From Pseudolabrys sp. (GTDB lineage Bacteria > Pseudomonadota > Alphaproteobacteria > Rhizobiales > Xanthobacteraceae), in the NCBI GenBank assembly GCA_030655215.1, contig JAURVZ010000086.1:1-64000 (forward strand): a DNA stretch of 64,000 bases, written 5' to 3'. This document shows, one piece after another, positions 16,627 through 26,164 of the stretch. The translations under genes were made by a program, and so were the position numbers. The number at the start of each line of letters is the position of its first letter. The first letter of the stretch is position 1. The notes beneath the pieces were generated by a model that worked only from the letters and a program-made list of their open reading frames with translations, was not told where the DNA came from and made no database searches.

Positions 16627-17998
16627 TCCTCAAAAAATGAAGACAGTTCTGGAGAGCGCGGACCTCGCCATCCGCTTCAGAGGGGTGTCTAAATCGTATC
16701 GTCTTTTCAATTCGATGCGTGATCAGGCAATTTCAGTCCTCGGCTTGAACCTTCCGTTCATTGGGAATGTGAACTCGAAAGAGTTCAAGGCGCTTCAAGG
16801 CATCGATCTCGAAATTGGTCGAGGCGAGCAGGTTGGCCTGATCGGGCGCAACGGCGCCGGCAAAACCAGTCTTCTCAAACTCTTGACCGGAAATTTTGAA
16901 CCTACGAGCGGCATAGTTCAGGTGAACGGAGGCGTGCAGGCGCTCATGCAAACGGGGTTGGGCTTCTATCCTGATTTCACCGGCTATGAGAATTTGCGCT
17001 CCTCGTTGCTCTATAACGGCATTAAGCGTGCCGATCTGGAAGCTGCGATAGCCGAGACGGCCGAATTCGTCGAACTCGGAGATTTTCTTCATCAGCCTTT
17101 CAAGACCTACTCTCTCGGAATGCGCTCACGGCTCCAGTTTGCCGCAGCGACGGCCATCAAGCCGGACATTCTGATCGTCGATGAAGTTTTGGGCGCCGGC
17201 GATGCGTACTTCAGCGGAAAATCCGCCGCCCGGATGAAAAAGCTCACGTCGTCGGGCTGCACCCTGCTGCTGGTCTCGCACTCGATGCAGCAAATTCTGC
17301 AATTCTGCACGCGATGCGTCTGGATCGAGGCCGGCAAGATTGTCATGGACGGCGCGGCCCTGTCCGTCGTGCGGGCATATGAGGAATACACCCGCAGGCT
17401 GGAAGAAGAGGCCGAATTGGCCCGCTCTAATGGCAGCGGCAGCGTTCTCGCGGACGACACGCTGCGGGACCGGCTGGTCGATACGGTACGGCTCCGATCG
17501 GCTGAAGCAGACAGCGACTCTGTGGAGTTGAACACGATCGATGTCTCGCGCTGGCCGACACCGGAGCACGGATTGAGAATATCGCGTATTCGCCTCCTCA
17601 ATTCCGAAGGGGCGCCCACGCGGCAGTTGCGGAGCGGCGAGGCCGCGTCGTTCGAACTTGAGCTTCTTGCCGACGCCGATCTTAATGGCGATGTGCGAGT
17701 GGCCATCGTCATTTATCGCGAGGATGGTTTTATCGCGACGCGACTGATAAGCGAGTATTTGCGACTGAAAGTGCTCAAGGGAAAACGTGTGAAGGTCGCA
17801 GCTAAATTGGACGATACGCAGCTCGGCGGATCGCGATACTCAATCTCGGCGTCCATCTACAAGGAATTGGACCTAAACGTTGCGAATGCGGCTGTGGCTT
17901 ATGATTTGATTTCGCGGTGCTTTGAGTTTCGCGTTCTGCCGCCCATATCGGATGACGTCAGTCTCTTTCATCAGCGGTCCACATGGTCAGCGGAGTAG
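16619..17998 (+). CDS. wzt: O-polysaccharide ABC exporter, ATPase with C-terminal sugar-binding domain (Wzt)
   Basis: A 459-residue protein. Residues about 20-250 are the ABC ATPase: Walker A GRNGAGKT (76-83), Wzt-type signature YSLGMRSRLQF, Walker B ILIVDEVLGAGD and SHS switch. After a charged linker, residues about 305-450 form a beta-rich domain matching Wzt-C, which in E. coli O8/O9a reads the modified non-reducing end of the O-chain. That implies the chain made here carries a terminal cap such as a methyl group, and several methyltransferases are encoded nearby. The ATG at 16619 overlaps wzm; a later ATG at 16637 is possible. Confidence 0.92.
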   Translation: MLDPQKMKTVLESADLAIRFRGVSKSYRLFNSMRDQAISVLGLNLPFIGNVNSKEFKALQGIDLEIGRGEQVGLIGRNGAGKTSLLKLLTGNFEPTSGIVQVNGGVQALMQTGLGFYPDFTGYENLRSSLLYNGIKRADLEAAIAETAEFVELGDFLHQPFKTYSLGMRSRLQFAAATAIKPDILIVDEVLGAGDAYFSGKSAARMKKLTSSGCTLLLVSHSMQQILQFCTRCVWIEAGKIVMDGAALSVVRAYEEYTRRLEEEAELARSNGSGSVLADDTLRDRLVDTVRLRSAEADSDSVELNTIDVSRWPTPEHGLRISRIRLLNSEGAPTRQLRSGEAASFELELLADADLNGDVRVAIVIYREDGFIATRLISEYLRLKVLKGKRVKVAAKLDDTQLGGSRYSISASIYKELDLNVANAAVAYDLISRCFEFRVLPPISDDVSLFHQRSTWSAE

Positions 17999-18059
17999 TT
18001 GCGAACGATCGCGCTTTCTTTTTCTGTCGCATGTAAAGATCAAAGGAGTTCAAAGTTTC

Positions 18060-18725
18060 ATGAAACCGGAAGCCGTTACTCTCGTATATATGGGCGATTC
18101 AATCACTGAGGGCCAATACGTCGATTCTGCGTTCAGATGGACAGACCTGGTTTCGGACGGTTTGCAGAAGAGTTACATAGCAACTCCGGTCAATCTTGTG
18201 CTGCTGAATCGCGGCATTTCTGGCGAGACGACGCGACAGGGGTTGGAGCGTTTTGCAAGGGATGTCCAATCGCATTATCCGGATGTGTTGACGTTGCAGT
18301 TCGGATTGAACGATTGTAATTGCTGGGTGACGGACCGTGGTTTGCCGCGCGTTTCGTTGTCGGCCTATCGCGCGAATCTCGTCGAGATGATCGAGCGGGC
18401 GCGCCGATTTGGAGCGAGCGAAATCATCCTATCGACCAACCATCCGACTTTGCGTCGAAAAACGCTTATGTCAGGTGAGAGTTTGGAGGAGGCGCGAATC
18501 CGGTATAATGAAGCTGTCCGGCAGATCGCAGCCGACACGTCAGTAACATTTTGCGACATCGAATCGGCGTTCAAGGGCCTCGATGATGCCAAGCTGGCGG
18601 ATGTGCTCTTACCGTATCCGGATCAACTCCATCTCAGTAAGGCGGGCCACGAGACGTACGCAGCTGCAATTTTGCCATCCATCGAATCAGCGATTCAACG
18701 AGTTATCAAAAGGAGAGACAGTTGA
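18060..18725 (+). CDS. SGNH/GDSL-type hydrolase
   Basis: A 221-residue SGNH hydrolase. It shows block I GDSITEG (Ser nucleophile near residue 14), a block II glycine (RGISGETT), block III GLND and block V DQLHLSKAGH with the catalytic Asp and His. No signal peptide is visible, so it probably acts in the cytoplasm, for example in removing or transferring acyl groups on sugar intermediates. AAGGAG lies 11 bases before the ATG at 18060. The stop overlaps the TTG start of the next gene. The substrate is unknown. Confidence 0.82.
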   Translation: MKPEAVTLVYMGDSITEGQYVDSAFRWTDLVSDGLQKSYIATPVNLVLLNRGISGETTRQGLERFARDVQSHYPDVLTLQFGLNDCNCWVTDRGLPRVSLSAYRANLVEMIERARRFGASEIILSTNHPTLRRKTLMSGESLEEARIRYNEAVRQIAADTSVTFCDIESAFKGLDDAKLADVLLPYPDQLHLSKAGHETYAAAILPSIESAIQRVIKRRDS

Positions 18726-19489
18726 GCCAGAAATCAAATACAGATCTGCATTGGAATAGCCGCGCGATAAGCGAATCCGACGGTGCCAAGGTGAATATCG
18801 CAGATACCGTCCAGCGCGATCTTGAGCTTCAATATATCTTCAACCACCTGTCCCCCTCGATGCGGCTGCTGGAGGTTGGATGCGGTAACGGCTACGTGAC
18901 GGACCAGCTTCGTGCGCGCGTAGCGCATGTAGATGCATTCGACTATGCGGAGAACATGGTTTCGCGCGGGAAGGAAGTTTACGGCGAGACGAACAATCGT
19001 TTTTTTGTTGATAGCGTTCTCGACCCGAAAAATGCCAGGGGACCATACGACGCTGCTCTCTGCGTGCGCGTCTTAATCAATCTTCGTGATCTTAGCGAGC
19101 AGATCCGGTCTATCCGCAACATTCACAACCTTCTGAAGCCAGGTGGAGTGCTCATTCTTATTGAAGGTTACAAGGAGGGGTTCGCTGCGATCAGCGATTT
19201 TCGTCAAAAAATCGGTATCGAACCGTTGAAGCCAGCGGCAATAAATTATTACTCGGGGCTCTCCGAATTGATGCCCACCATTCAGGAACTTTTTGCCGTC
19301 GCCGATACCTTCCATACGGGCTTGTTTGACTTTCTTACGCGGATCATATTGCCGGCAGTCGCCGGTCCGGGGCAGGCGTCGGGACCAGGGCAGTTTCATG
19401 CGCAAATCGAACCAGTTGTTCGGGCTTACGATGGTCGCGAATTCGCTCAATACGCGCGATTACACGGCTTTGTATTGACCAAGCGATAA
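18722..19489 (+). CDS. Class I SAM-dependent methyltransferase
   Basis: A 255-residue methyltransferase with motif I LLEVGCGNGYVTDQL (about 42-56), an acidic post-I residue in VDAFDYAENM, and KPGGVLILIEGYKEG as motif III. The TTG at 18722 overlaps the upstream stop and has AAAGGAGAGA just before it. It lies just after wzm/wzt and the SGNH hydrolase, so it is a candidate for the chain-terminating methylation that Wzt-C domains recognise. That role is inference. Confidence 0.8.
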   Translation: MSQKSNTDLHWNSRAISESDGAKVNIADTVQRDLELQYIFNHLSPSMRLLEVGCGNGYVTDQLRARVAHVDAFDYAENMVSRGKEVYGETNNRFFVDSVLDPKNARGPYDAALCVRVLINLRDLSEQIRSIRNIHNLLKPGGVLILIEGYKEGFAAISDFRQKIGIEPLKPAAINYYSGLSELMPTIQELFAVADTFHTGLFDFLTRIILPAVAGPGQASGPGQFHAQIEPVVRAYDGREFAQYARLHGFVLTKR

Positions 19490-19523
19490 TGCGATATTTG
19501 ATTACGTATGTAAGCGGTTTTTG

Positions 19524-21308
19524 ATGCCGGTTGAAAGCAAAGAAAATCTGAACCTGTTACTGCTGTGCGATTTCAACGATCGCACAGCAAGTACCATTGT
19601 CGATCACATCGAAGGACTGCGTAACTACTCCAAGCATAAAATATGGATATTGTCGTCGAGAGGGGAGCTTCCGCAGAATCTGGATCTCAGACGGTTCGAT
19701 GGCATCATAATTCATTATTCCCTCGTCGCATGCTTGAATTCATTTATAGGTCCCAAGGCGCGGGCTGCGATCAGGGGGTTTAAGGGAATTAAGGTCGCCT
19801 TCGTTCAGGACGATTACCGTTTTATAGATATGACGGTGGCGGCTTTGAGCTACCTCGGTGTCGATGTTCTTTTCGGGCTGGCGGGACCTGACATTATCGA
19901 CCAGGTGTACTCGCCGACAAAGCTTCCGGGCGTCCTTCGGGAGACCGTATTGGCGGGATATGTTCCCGTTCATTTAACTAAGCAGAACGTTCCGCCATTC
20001 GCCGATCGGCCGATCGACATAGGATACAGGGCGCGAAAGCTCCCTGCTTGGCTCGGCAGTCACGGAAAGGAGAAATGGGTGATCGCCGAGCGGGTAATCG
20101 CCGATGCTGCGCGTTTCAATCTGCGATGCGATATTTCAACCAACGAGTCTGACCGAATTTATGGGGATGATTGGATCGGGTTCGTCACCAGTTGCAAGGC
20201 GATGCTCGGATCGGAAAGCGGTTCGGGCGTTTGCGATTTTACGGGGCGCATCCAGTTGAAAGTAGAAAGTCATGTAGCCAAGCACCCGACCGCGACATTC
20301 GAGGAATTGCGCGAGCTTTACTTTAAGGAGGACGACGGCCGTGTGATGATGAACGTCATTTCCCCGCGATGCTTTGAGGCCGCCGCTTTAAGGACGCTGA
20401 TGATCCTTTATGAAGGGTATTACTCGGGAAGACTGATTGCATGGCGTCACTATTTGCCTTTGAAGCGGGATCATTCCAATATGGACGAGGTTGTCGCCAT
20501 ACTGAGAAATCCCGCAGAGGCCCAAAAAATTATCGATGCTGCGTATTCCGAGGTGGCACTGAACCCGGAAAATCTGTTTGAAGCAATGGTTCAAAAAATG
20601 GACGTTGCTGTCGGTAAACGCTTTGCTCCGCGGATGCTGGCATCGAAGCCGGCCTATGATGAGAAGCAATTTTTTGCGGTCCGCGAAGTTGCTCGTCAGA
20701 AGCAACATCGTAGGGAAGTTTTGCACCGTATAGTGAGCGGCTTGTTACCTTATGTCCAAGCGGGGCTTGCGTTACTCCCAGCCGGTATTCGCGCGTGGCT
20801 ACACTCGAAACTTCGAGGTGTTTGGTGGCTTCTGCTTGGGGTCGAAACGCCGGGAATGAGGCGGATCAAAACATTTCGGCGACTCGTCGGTTCGAGCGGA
20901 CTTGGTGCGGCCTTCAAAACGATGTCGATGTGTCGGCTGCATCCTGGTTTTTTGGAGGCCGATGTATCGGATCTTGCGCAATTGCTTGCCTCTGGTGAGC
21001 CCCGGATAAGAATTTATCTAGATGATGTTAGTAACTCGCTTGAAATATGTTTTGGTGCCGGCGTGCCGGCAGGCCGCAGGATTGAATCCTCTGCATTGAG
21101 GAAAGCGCTCCGGACAAACTCGGTGAGGCACATTTTTTGGCGTGCTGAGGCAATCGAAGTCGTTGGCATGCTTGGAATGTCGAGCGGAAGTTTTCAAGAT
21201 TTAGCAAATCTCGCTGAAACAGACTCGGACATTGTCGCGGACCTCTTTGACCAGTTGTTATTTCGGCCCGAGCCGAATGTTCTTCGCTCCCAAGTGTCAG
21301 GAAATTAG
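19524..21308 (+). CDS. CgeB-like glycosyltransferase, long form
   Basis: A 594-residue soluble protein. The first 400 residues look like a GT-B glycosyltransferase of the CgeB/YkvP group. RPIDIGYRARKLPAWLG opens the second Rossmann half, followed by YGDDWIGFVTSCKAMLGSES, and ISPRCFEAAALRTLMI is the usual end-of-domain motif. The shorter protein at 28352 has the same blocks in the same order (RPIDIGTRAARYLPHLG, RDDWAAFLNRCKGTIATEAG, ISSRHFDAIGTRT). Residues 430-594 are an extra, unrecognised C-terminal domain. A TTG codon lies directly before the ATG chosen. Confidence 0.62.
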   Translation: MPVESKENLNLLLLCDFNDRTASTIVDHIEGLRNYSKHKIWILSSRGELPQNLDLRRFDGIIIHYSLVACLNSFIGPKARAAIRGFKGIKVAFVQDDYRFIDMTVAALSYLGVDVLFGLAGPDIIDQVYSPTKLPGVLRETVLAGYVPVHLTKQNVPPFADRPIDIGYRARKLPAWLGSHGKEKWVIAERVIADAARFNLRCDISTNESDRIYGDDWIGFVTSCKAMLGSESGSGVCDFTGRIQLKVESHVAKHPTATFEELRELYFKEDDGRVMMNVISPRCFEAAALRTLMILYEGYYSGRLIAWRHYLPLKRDHSNMDEVVAILRNPAEAQKIIDAAYSEVALNPENLFEAMVQKMDVAVGKRFAPRMLASKPAYDEKQFFAVREVARQKQHRREVLHRIVSGLLPYVQAGLALLPAGIRAWLHSKLRGVWWLLLGVETPGMRRIKTFRRLVGSSGLGAAFKTMSMCRLHPGFLEADVSDLAQLLASGEPRIRIYLDDVSNSLEICFGAGVPAGRRIESSALRKALRTNSVRHIFWRAEAIEVVGMLGMSSGSFQDLANLAETDSDIVADLFDQLLFRPEPNVLRSQVSGN

Positions 21309-21309
21309 G

Positions 21310-23223
21310 ATGTGCGGCATCGCGGGTTTTCTTTCGGTCACGGCGAAGCCCTTGCGTCACTCGACGGGTGTGCTGCGAGCGATGTCATCCCTGATCGCGC
21401 ATCGCGGGCCGGATGGCCACGGCCAATGGGTGTCGCCTGACGTCCGCGCCGGATTCGTGCATCGCCGACTCGCGATCATCGATCTGTCGCCAGGCGGCGC
21501 GCAGCCGATGCATGCACCAAACGGCACCGTCATTACATTTAACGGCGAGATCTATAATTATATCGAATTGCGCGACGAGTTGTCCGCGCACTGGAATTTT
21601 TATTCCACCTCGGACACCGAGGTCATTCTCGCCGCCTATGAGCGCTGGGGTGAGGATTGCGTCGCTCATTTGCGTGGTATGTTTGCCTTTGCGATCTGGG
21701 ACGAACACAAACGAAAGTTGTTCGCGGCACGCGACCGCTTTGGCATCAAACCATTCTATCATACCGAGCAGAATGGTGTGTGGTACTTTGCTTCGGAAGC
21801 CAAAGCGCTTCTGCCGTTTCTGCCGGATATTGAGACGGACTCGACCGCTCTCGCGGAATATCTGACCTTTCAGTACACCATTGGCACGAAAACGCTTTTC
21901 AAGGGCATCGATACTCTTCTGCCCGGGCACTCGCTTGTGGTGTCCGACGGTGAGGTTAGAATCTCCCGCTACTGGGACGTGCAGTACGCGGTCGATTTCG
22001 ATCATAGCCCGCACTACTTCGAGACGCGCTTCAAGGAGTTGCTTGCCGATTCCATGAACGTGCATCTGCGTGCCGACGTTCCGGTCGGCGGCTATGTGTC
22101 CGGGGGGCTGGACTCCAGTCTGGTGGCGCTGCTGGCTTCAAAACACGATCATCGCAACCGGTTGGCATTCCACGGCCGATTCCTGGAGCATCCCGGCTAC
22201 GACGAGAGTTCCTATGCCCGTGAGGTGACGGATCTTGCGGATATGTCCTTGCATATCGCCGATATCACGGCGGAAGACTTCCGCACGCATATGCATGATG
22301 TCATCTATCATCTTGATTTCCCCGTCGCCGGTCCCGGATCGTTTCCGCAGTTCATGGTGTCTGCACTCGCCGCGAAGCATCTCAAGGTCGTGCTTGGCGG
22401 GCAGGGCGGCGACGAGTTGCTCGGAGGCTATGCGCGCTATCTCGTTGCTTACTTCGAGCAAAGCATCAAGGCGGCGATGGATGGTACTTACAAGCAGGGC
22501 AACTACGTCGTGACGATTGAGTCGATCGTGCCGAATCTCGGGCTGCTCCGCGAATACAAGCCGATGATCAAGGAGTTCTGGCGCGAAGGATTGTTCGAGG
22601 ATCTCGACAAGCGTTACTTCAGGCTTGTCGACCGCTCGACCGATATGGTCGGCGAGGTCGATTGGTCGTCGCTGGACAAGGGGCGGGTCTTCGAGGCATT
22701 CCGCGCGATTTTCAACAATCAGGACAACGTCCGCAAGGAAGCCTATTTCGACAAGATGACTCACTTCGATTTCAAGTGCTTGTTGCCGGCGCTGCTGCAT
22801 GTGGAAGACCGCATGAGCATGGCGCACGGGCTTGAAAGCCGTGTCCCGTTCCTCGATCACCCACTGGTCGAGTTTCTCGCCACGGTGCCGGCCGATATCA
22901 AATTCCGCGGCGGGCAGATGAAGCAGATCATGAAGGAAGCCTATAAGGATACGCTTCCGAAGAGCGTCGTCGAGCGGCGCGACAAGATGGGTTTTCCGGT
23001 TCCGCTGAAGGAATGGTTCGAGGGGCCGCTGGCGAGCTATGTCCGGGACATCTTTGCGCAGCAGAAGGCCAGGCATCGGCCGTACTTCAACAGCGATCTC
23101 GTGCTGGAAAACTTCGGATCTGCCTCCCGGTTCTCCCGCAAGACGTGGGGTTTGCTAAGTCTGGAACTGTGGCATCAGCGGTTTCATGATCGCGCTGCCG
23201 AGTTCAGAGCAATGGTGAACTGA
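21310..23223 (+). CDS. asnB: Asparagine synthase (glutamine-hydrolysing), copy 1
   Basis: A 637-residue class II amidotransferase. MCGIAG gives the nucleophile Cys2, and the glutaminase domain has RGPDG, RRLAIIDLS and FNGEIYNY. The ATP-pyrophosphatase loop is SGGLDSS (264-270). Such AsnB paralogues in O-antigen loci probably amidate uronic acids of the glycan (uronate to uronamide), which fits the wbpB/D/E/I uronate pathway. This is an inference from context. The ATG at 21310 follows the previous stop by one base and has AGGA 7 bases upstream. Confidence 0.9.
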   Translation: MCGIAGFLSVTAKPLRHSTGVLRAMSSLIAHRGPDGHGQWVSPDVRAGFVHRRLAIIDLSPGGAQPMHAPNGTVITFNGEIYNYIELRDELSAHWNFYSTSDTEVILAAYERWGEDCVAHLRGMFAFAIWDEHKRKLFAARDRFGIKPFYHTEQNGVWYFASEAKALLPFLPDIETDSTALAEYLTFQYTIGTKTLFKGIDTLLPGHSLVVSDGEVRISRYWDVQYAVDFDHSPHYFETRFKELLADSMNVHLRADVPVGGYVSGGLDSSLVALLASKHDHRNRLAFHGRFLEHPGYDESSYAREVTDLADMSLHIADITAEDFRTHMHDVIYHLDFPVAGPGSFPQFMVSALAAKHLKVVLGGQGGDELLGGYARYLVAYFEQSIKAAMDGTYKQGNYVVTIESIVPNLGLLREYKPMIKEFWREGLFEDLDKRYFRLVDRSTDMVGEVDWSSLDKGRVFEAFRAIFNNQDNVRKEAYFDKMTHFDFKCLLPALLHVEDRMSMAHGLESRVPFLDHPLVEFLATVPADIKFRGGQMKQIMKEAYKDTLPKSVVERRDKMGFPVPLKEWFEGPLASYVRDIFAQQKARHRPYFNSDLVLENFGSASRFSRKTWGLLSLELWHQRFHDRAAEFRAMVN

Positions 23224-23292
23224 CGTGCCGTGGTCCATAATCTTTTACAGCAAGCGCGCTGAAGTCGTCGTTATGAGAATTGGAGATTTCGC

Positions 23293-23433
23293 GTGAGTGC
23301 CGTCGATGAAAAGAACATTGCTTTCTGGAACGAGCTGTGCGGGACGCTTCTTGCGACCCAGTTGGGTATTAAGGACAGCTCCGCGGCGAGCTTGAAGAGG
23401 GGGCTTGACCTCTACATCAAATGCATCAAGTAA
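23293..23433 (+). pseudogene. N-terminal fragment of a SAM methyltransferase gene
   Basis: A 46-residue frame starting with GTG and preceded by GGAG. The encoded IAFWNELCGTLLATQLGI followed by KDSSAASLKRGLDLY matches the N-terminal signature of a methyltransferase family in sugar loci (xxFWNELCGSxxARxLGI-D-S-SLxxFDxxYxxxYPYL). The match breaks at the point where YPYL is expected and the frame stops after IKCIK. The catalytic domain is absent. It is most likely a scar of a deleted methyltransferase. Confidence 0.6.
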
Positions 23434-23457
23434 CCCGTCCACTCTAAGGAACCTCGT

Positions 23458-24399
23458 ATGAAGATTTTCGTCACCGGCGGAGCCGGACAAGTCGGCTCGA
23501 CCTTGGTCGATATGTTGCTCGCGCGCGGCGATGAGGTGCTCGCTATCGACAACTTCTCGACAGGGCGGCGCGACAACCTCACGGAACATGCCAACCTGAA
23601 ACTTGTTGAGGATACCATCGCCGACGGAGCGGCCATCGATGCGCTGTTTGCCGACTTTAAGCCAGAGGTCGTTGTACACACCGCAGCGTCCTACAAGGAC
23701 CCGGAGGATTGGGGCACCGACGCGCTGGTGAACGCGGCCGGCACAGCCAATATCGCGCGCTCATGCAAGAACCACAAAGTCGGCCGTCTGATCTATTTCC
23801 AGACCGCGCTGTGCTACGGCACCAAGCCAACGCAGTCGCCGATCAAGCTCGATCATTCGATTAATCCGGTGAACTCAAGTTATGCGATCTCCAAGACGGC
23901 GGGTGAGCATTACGTGCAGTTCTCCGGGACCGATTGGGTGACCTTCCGGCTCGCCAATGTGATCGGCCCACGCAATGTCTCTGGTCCACTGCCGATATTT
24001 TATCAGCGCCTTTCGGAAGGGAAGCGCTGCTTCGTGACGCCGGCGCGCCGCGACTTCTGCTTTGCCGGAGATCTGGCGAGGACCGTTGTGGATGCTGTCA
24101 ATGGCAAGGGGCATGGCACGTATCATTTCTCATCAGGAAAGGATGTGTCCATCCGGGAATTGTACGACGCCGTGGTGGGCGCGATGCAGCTCAATGATCG
24201 GCCGGAGCCTGAGATGAAGCCACTAGGTCCCGATGACGCAGCCTCGATCTTGCTCGATCCGTCGCGCACATTCGCTGACTATGGCTCGATTGAATTTACG
24301 CCTTTGGCAGAAATCGCGCGCCTTGCGGTTTCTCATTGGCGCGCCCACGGCGTGCAGGGTGGCTATACTCACCTCAAGCTCGACAAAACTGAACGCTAA
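23458..24399 (+). CDS. NAD-dependent sugar epimerase/dehydratase (tandem copy 1)
   Basis: A 313-residue extended short-chain dehydrogenase. The nucleotide site is VTGGAGQVGSTLVD, with D at the end of strand 2 (IDNFSTGRRDN). QTALCYG and YAISK give the active-site region with the Tyr/Lys pair. It belongs with UDP-glucose 4-epimerase-like enzymes; the exact substrate is not determined. AAGGAA precedes the ATG. The next gene is a clear paralogue and its ATG overlaps this stop. Confidence 0.8.
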   Translation: MKIFVTGGAGQVGSTLVDMLLARGDEVLAIDNFSTGRRDNLTEHANLKLVEDTIADGAAIDALFADFKPEVVVHTAASYKDPEDWGTDALVNAAGTANIARSCKNHKVGRLIYFQTALCYGTKPTQSPIKLDHSINPVNSSYAISKTAGEHYVQFSGTDWVTFRLANVIGPRNVSGPLPIFYQRLSEGKRCFVTPARRDFCFAGDLARTVVDAVNGKGHGTYHFSSGKDVSIRELYDAVVGAMQLNDRPEPEMKPLGPDDAASILLDPSRTFADYGSIEFTPLAEIARLAVSHWRAHGVQGGYTHLKLDKTER

Positions 24400-25346
24400 T
24401 GCGCATTTTGATCACAGGCGGTGCCGGCTGCCTCGGCTCGAATCTCGTCGAGCATTGGCTGCCGCAGGGGCACGACATTCTCGTCATCGACAATTTCGCC
24501 ACCGGCCAGCGTGAAACGTTGCCGTCCGGTCTGCCGAAATTGAAGCTGGTCGAAGGCAGTATCGCCGACCGTTCTCTGGTCGATAAAGCCTTCGCCGACT
24601 TTGGGCCGACGCATGTGGTGCACGCCGCCGCAGCCTATAAGGACCCGAACGATTGGCGTGAAGATATCGCCAGCAATGTGCTGGGTTCGGTGAATGTCGT
24701 TGACGCTGCACGCGCAGCCAAGGTCGAGCGTTTTGTCAATCTGCAGACAGCGCTTTGTTACGGTACGCCCGACCAGGTACCGATCCCCATCGATCATCCG
24801 TGTCGGCCGGTGGCGAGCTACGGCATCTCCAAGACCGCGGGCGAGGCCTATGTGGTCACGAGCGGTGTGCCGTTTGTTTCTTTGCGGCTGGCCAGCGTCA
24901 TCGGCCCGCGCCTGACGATCGGCGCGATTCCCACTTTCTATTCGCGGCTGAAGGCCGGCAAGAGCGTGTTCTGCACGACAGCCGTGCGCGACTTCCTTGC
25001 GATGCCCGATTTTCTGGCTTTCATGGATTTGGCGATGGCGTCTGGCGCGCCGACCGGCATCTACAATATTGGGCCGGGCGAGGGTCACTCAATCAAGGAT
25101 GTGCTGATCGCCGTCGCTGCCGCGACGAAGCTACCGGTGCCGGATCCGATCGACATCCGCCCGGTGGGGGCCGACGATGTCGAGACCGTTGTTCTCGATC
25201 CTTCGGCGGCGCAGGCTGCTTTCGGATGGCGCGCCAAGGTCGGCTTCAAAGAAGCCATTGCCGACATGGTAGGCTGGTATGATGCGCATGGCATTTCCGC
25301 GATCCACACCCACCTCAAGCCGGCGGCGGGAGAGGCCCGGGCATGA
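24399..25346 (+). CDS. NAD-dependent sugar epimerase/dehydratase (tandem copy 2)
   Basis: A 315-residue paralogue of the upstream enzyme. ITGGAGCLGSNLVEHWLPQG, IDNFATGQRETLPS, AAAYKDPNDW, QTALCYG and YGISKTAGEAYV all have counterparts in copy 1, and both proteins end in THLK followed by a short tail. The Y-x3-K catalytic pair is intact, so both copies are probably active. Tandem duplication suggests two related steps or substrates. The stop overlaps the next start by ATGA. Confidence 0.8.
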   Translation: MRILITGGAGCLGSNLVEHWLPQGHDILVIDNFATGQRETLPSGLPKLKLVEGSIADRSLVDKAFADFGPTHVVHAAAAYKDPNDWREDIASNVLGSVNVVDAARAAKVERFVNLQTALCYGTPDQVPIPIDHPCRPVASYGISKTAGEAYVVTSGVPFVSLRLASVIGPRLTIGAIPTFYSRLKAGKSVFCTTAVRDFLAMPDFLAFMDLAMASGAPTGIYNIGPGEGHSIKDVLIAVAAATKLPVPDPIDIRPVGADDVETVVLDPSAAQAAFGWRAKVGFKEAIADMVGWYDAHGISAIHTHLKPAAGEARA

Positions 25347-26164
25347 CGCCGGTCGCCAACACCGAGGTCAAGTCATTCTGGGAGGCGAATCCAGTTGCGG
25401 CCGAAGGCATCGCCGCAACCGCGGGCACGCCGGAATTCTTCCGCTCGTTTGACGCCATACGCGAAGCCGATGACTGCGAGCCTTGGTCCTTTTCCGACGA
25501 GATCCACGGCTACTCGACATCGGCTGGCAAGCGTGTCCTAGACGTCGGCTGCGGCAATGGTTACGTCTTGGCGCAGTATGCCAAATTCGGCGCCGACGTC
25601 ACCGGGGTCGACTTAACGCAGACAGCGATCAATCTCAGCCAGGCGCGCTTCGCACTCGCTGGCCTAACGGGCGCCTTTCATACGACGGATGGGCACCGCC
25701 TGCCTTTTCCAGATGCGAGTTTCGACATCGCGTGTTCGATGGGGGTATTGCACCACATCGAGGATCCGCATCCGATGATTGCTGAAATGCGCCGGGTGCT
25801 GAAACCGGGCGGCCGTATTATCCTGATGCTGTATTATCGGGGCAGTTGGAAATACCAGGTTGTGTTTCGTGTCAAGAGGCTGTTCGATCCCCGCTATCGC
25901 GGCAAGAGCCAGCAGGAGGCTCTCAACATGAACGATGGCGACGATTGCCCTCTTGCCAAGGTCTACACGCGAGGGCAGGCGCGGTCATTGTTGGCTGGGT
26001 TTACCGAGTATCACGATGAGCTCAATCAACTGAGCTTTCGTCAATTGCTCCTGGTTCCTGGCCTTGATCGGCTTTTGCGGCGATTGCTGCCTGCCGCCAA
26101 TCGCAATATCTTTGCCCGCACAATGGGCTGGAATCTTTATATCAAAGCGATGAAACCCTCATGA
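25343..26164 (+). CDS. Class I SAM-dependent methyltransferase
   Basis: A 273-residue methyltransferase of the UbiE/Methyltransf_11 type. It has motif I VLDVGCGNGYVLAQY (about 65-79), GVDLTQTAI, SFDIACSMGVLHHI (motif II) and RVLKPGGRIILMLYYRGS (motif III). Its N-terminus FWEANPVAAEGI resembles methyltransferases that act on lipid-linked or nucleotide sugars in polysaccharide loci. Start and stop overlap the neighbours by ATGA, placing it in a tightly coupled run 24399-28283. Confidence 0.82.
   Translation: MTPVANTEVKSFWEANPVAAEGIAATAGTPEFFRSFDAIREADDCEPWSFSDEIHGYSTSAGKRVLDVGCGNGYVLAQYAKFGADVTGVDLTQTAINLSQARFALAGLTGAFHTTDGHRLPFPDASFDIACSMGVLHHIEDPHPMIAEMRRVLKPGGRIILMLYYRGSWKYQVVFRVKRLFDPRYRGKSQQEALNMNDGDDCPLAKVYTRGQARSLLAGFTEYHDELNQLSFRQLLLVPGLDRLLRRLLPAANRNIFARTMGWNLYIKAMKPS

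Noticed and set aside
21310-23223. AsnB of the polysaccharide locus as a second lasso cyclase
   Set aside because: It keeps Cys2 and full glutaminase motifs and has no B1, B2 or precursor nearby. The same holds for the copy at 29554.
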